Positions 5,602 through 6,752 of a stretch of DNA of 6,752 nucleotides are shown in pieces; position 1 is the first letter of the stretch; every line of letters starts with the position of its first letter. The notes beneath the pieces were generated by a model. It searched no databases, was not told the origin of the DNA, and saw only the letters and a list, made by a program, of their open reading frames with translations. Source of the DNA: Candidatus Thorarchaeota archaeon MP11T_1 (GTDB taxonomy: Archaea; Asgardarchaeota; Thorarchaeia; Thorarchaeales; Thorarchaeaceae). The position numbers were made by a program, and so were the translations under genes. The stretch is taken from assembly GCA_002825515.1 (NCBI GenBank), contig PJET01000087.1:1-6752 (forward strand). The letters run 5' to 3'.

Positions 5602-5627
5602 AAGATTTGAACTTCCGATCTCGGGGT

Positions 5628-5660
5628 TTCCCGAAAGCGGAACTCGAGCGTTGCCGCCCA
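5628..5660 (-). other. tRNA intron at canonical position 37/38
   Basis: This 33-nt insert separates A37 from A38. GCGG and CCGC form an inner stem. Near the exons, CTC of the anticodon loop can pair with GGG of the intron end, leaving UAU and AAA as opposed three-base bulges. That approximates the bulge-helix-bulge cut by the archaeal splicing endonuclease, with one A-C mismatch in the central helix. Position 37/38 is the most common archaeal site. The ends could shift by a base. Confidence 0.75.
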
Positions 5661-5681
5661 TATGAGCCCCGCGGGATAGGC

Positions 5682-5712
5682 TTCGCCCGTGCACGGACGA
5701 ATCCGCACAGGA
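5682..5712 (-). other. tRNA intron in the D-loop
   Basis: This 31-nt insert makes the D-loop far too long for a functional tRNA. It contains a hairpin, GTGC-GGA-TTCG-TCC-GT-GCAC, with a stable UUCG loop, extended by CC/GG. Removing it restores the G18-G19 pair and the loop AGCCAGGCCTA. The outer exon-intron helix (GCC/GGC) is weak, so the exact cut sites are uncertain by a few bases. D-loop introns are known in archaea but are much rarer than 37/38 introns. Confidence 0.65.
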
Positions 5713-5755
5713 CTGGCTTCCCCAACCCGCTTTTACTTAAACGTTTGTTTGAACA

Positions 5756-5791
5756 ATAGCGAGAACCGGAGCTTGAGCCCCAACTCGCTAT
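5756..5791 (-). other. 36-nt hairpin with tRNA-like ends between the flavodiiron gene and the tRNA
   Basis: ATAGCGAG (5756-5763) and CTCGCTAT (5784-5791) form a perfect 8-bp stem around 20 nt. Read on the - strand it begins AGCGAGTTGGGG, which matches 11 of 12 bases of the start of the adjacent tRNA (AGCGGGTTGGGG), and it ends GGTTCTCGCTA, like a T-arm plus acceptor end. It may be a collapsed tRNA copy, a terminator for the flavodiiron gene (only a weak T-rich stretch follows), or a leader structure. The inverted repeat is certain; the meaning is open. Confidence 0.45.
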
Positions 5792-5818
5792 GCTTGGAAT
5801 GGGCTTTGCCAATGTGAG

Positions 5819-5826
5819 TTTTAAAG
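5819..5826 (-). promoter_or_regulatory. Possible TATA box upstream of the hairpin and tRNA
   Basis: The - strand reads CTTTAAAA, about 18 nt after the flavodiiron stop. A transcript would start near 5796, pass through the hairpin at 5791-5756 and then the tRNA. It is offered because no closer TATA element for the tRNA is visible; the evidence is weak. Confidence 0.25.
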
Positions 5827-5843
5827 TTATTCGTAGGACTGGA

Positions 5844-6752
5844 CTACTTCACCTTCTTTGCAAACTCTTTTCCGAAATCGATGGCTTGATCCAGTTCATC
5901 AGCATCTGGAACCCACTTCACAGTGAACGGTTCCATGACTATGTCCATCTTTCCTTTCTCCATAGACTCGTGAATCTTTTTCACAGCTCCTCCGCCCCAC
6001 CCATAAGATCCGAAGGCTGCGCATTTCTTCCCAGCAGGTTTCAAGACTTCTATATCAGAGAGAACAGGAGCAAGAGTTGGCAGGATGTCATTGTGCAGAG
6101 TGGCACTTCCTACGAGTATTCCCCGAGCCTCCAACAGGTCCGCCATGATGTCACTCCGGTCGCTGTGGGGGATGAGTTTCAATATGGGTTCCAAGCCCTC
6201 GGTTTGAACACCTTCGGCAATGGCACGTGCAAGTTTGGTGGTACTATCCCACATCGTGTCCCAGGTGATGATTACTTTGTCTTGGACCCTCTCACCCTTC
6301 GCCCATTCAAGGTATCTGGTGACAATCTGTAGTGGGTCTTTTCTCCATATCAGACCATGAGAAGGAGCTATCATCTTGATTGGAAGTCCTAATTCGATGA
6401 CTTCTTCGATTTTCCTCTGGACCATTCTACTCAATGGCCATAGGATGTTTGCATAATATTTCTCAGCCTCTCGCCAGAGTATGTTTTGATCCACCTCATC
6501 TGCAAATCGTTTTTCTGTAGCATAATGCTGACCAAAGGCATCATTTGGAAGCAACAACTGTTCTTCCACATAGTAGGTGAACATAGATTCAGGCCAGTGA
6601 AGCATGGGAGCCTCATAGAATCTGAGAGTCTTTCCCCCTAAGTCGATTTCATCGCCGGTTTTGACGGTCTGAATGTCCCATCCATCATCATAGTGTTTCT
6701 TCAACTGGTCAATAGCCTTCGATGTGCAGACGAGTTTTGCATTTGGGGCTAT
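5844..6752 (-). CDS. fprA: Flavodiiron protein (FprA-type F420H2 oxidase), N-terminally cut by the window
   Basis: This is the last 302 codons of a gene that continues past the right edge and ends at TAG 5846-5844. The family is about 400 residues, so roughly 100 are missing, including the HxExDH iron motif. Visible iron ligands of the metallo-beta-lactamase-like domain are probably H52 (MLHWPES), D71 (LPNDAFGQH) and H132 (APSHGLIWR). The flavodoxin-like domain starts near residue 158, with the FMN phosphate loop DTMWDSTTK (165-173), GSATLHNDILPT and AAFGSYGWGGGAVKKI. These proteins reduce O2 (some reduce NO) to water in the cytoplasm, in archaea usually with F420H2; that this one uses F420H2 is inferred. 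The frame is open to the edge with no stop (IAPNAKLVCTSKAIDQ precedes the internal TTG at 6704), so that TTG is an ordinary Leu codon. The gene is on the same strand as the tRNA, 112 bp upstream of it. Confidence 0.92.
   Translation of the reverse strand: MAPNAKLVCTSKAIDQLKKHYDDGWDIQTVKTGDEIDLGGKTLRFYEAPMLHWPESMFTYYVEEQLLLPNDAFGQHYATEKRFADEVDQNILWREAEKYYANILWPLSRMVQRKIEEVIELGLPIKMIAPSHGLIWRKDPLQIVTRYLEWAKGERVQDKVIITWDTMWDSTTKLARAIAEGVQTEGLEPILKLIPHSDRSDIMADLLEARGILVGSATLHNDILPTLAPVLSDIEVLKPAGKKCAAFGSYGWGGGAVKKIHESMEKGKMDIVMEPFTVKWVPDADELDQAIDFGKEFAKKVK

Larger units (their letters stand above)
5589..5731 (-). tRNA. Initiator tRNA-Met (CAT) with two introns
   Basis: The 5' acceptor AGCGGGT (5731-5725) pairs fully with ACCCGCT (5599-5593), followed by discriminator A and an encoded CCA (5591-5589). 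The T-arm is GGAAG-TTCAAAT-CTTCC. The anticodon stem CGGGG/CCCCG carries anticodon CAT (5664-5662). The A1-U72 pair and the G29-G30-G31/C39-C40-C41 pairs mark the archaeal initiator, not the elongator. The D-stem GGGA/TCCC closes only if 31 nt are removed from the D-loop, and the anticodon arm closes only if 33 nt are removed after A37. The exons are then 5731-5713, 5681-5661 and 5627-5589, giving a 79-nt mature tRNA with a normal D-loop (AGCCAGGCCTA). No convincing TATA box lies at the right distance upstream, so it may be transcribed from further up, or read through from the flavodiiron gene. Confidence 0.9.

Noticed and set aside
5494..5812. Two overlapping - strand open frames across the tRNA gene
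   Set aside because: They arise from translating tRNA and intron sequence; the tRNA structure fully explains this DNA.
5790..6332. 180-codon open frame on the + strand
   Set aside because: It lies antisense to the flavodiiron protein, whose conserved motifs show that the - strand is the coding one.
6702..6704. TTG as start of the flavodiiron protein
   Set aside because: The frame stays open to the window edge and the upstream residues continue the metallo-beta-lactamase domain, so this is an internal Leu codon.
1..6752. CRISPR array, insertion sequence or integrase gene
   Set aside because: No regularly spaced direct-repeat array of CRISPR type, no transposase or integrase frame, and no terminal inverted repeats with target duplications were seen.

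Overview
The window looks archaeal, most probably from an Asgard archaeon of the Thorarchaeia type. That lineage is inferred from protein style and moderate GC, not from a marker phylogeny. Supporting signs are the tail of an archaeal/eukaryotic-type ribosomal protein eS31, an archaeal initiator tRNA-Met with introns, TATA-like promoter elements, an F420H2-oxidase-type flavodiiron protein, and a very large secreted multidomain protein. That protein has a Thr/Pro stalk, one C-terminal membrane helix and a short Arg-rich tail.

Layout from left to right. Positions 2-91 are the last 29 codons of eS31 (+). Three bases later it meets, tail to tail, a small three-helix membrane protein (95-352, -). 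The interval 353-749 holds a shared TATA-like element, a short broken membrane-protein reading frame (469-580, +) that resembles the start of the gene at 4961, and a pair of back-to-back terminators. Positions 750-4772 (-) encode a 1340-residue cell-surface protein. Its order is signal peptide, beta-sandwich, Ig-like segments, a glutamine-amidotransferase-like domain without an obvious nucleophile, a CARDB-like domain, an unassigned region, three tandem Ig-like repeats, stalk and anchor. Its leader is predicted to begin with a hairpin.

Positions 4773-4960 form a divergent promoter region. Two small membrane proteins converge at 4961-5221 (+) and 5253-5519 (-). A compact initiator tRNA-Met gene lies at 5589-5731 (-) and is interrupted by two apparent introns, one in the D-loop and one at the usual anticodon-loop position. 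The window closes with the last 302 codons of a flavodiiron protein (5844-6752, -), whose N-terminal part lies beyond the right edge.

The most unusual structure is a motif made of the tRNA 3' acceptor end, CCA and a few flanking bases. It occurs three times in the same orientation (near 4889, 5229 and 5584), about 340-355 bp apart, and each interval holds exactly one small membrane-protein gene. This looks like scars of tRNA-end-directed insertion, or a small cassette array. No integrase, CRISPR array or insertion sequence was seen.

The genes do not form one pathway. Translation (eS31, initiator tRNA), O2 defence (flavodiiron protein) and cell-envelope functions lie side by side. The central part, with the surface protein and its surrounding small membrane proteins, looks like a variable island.
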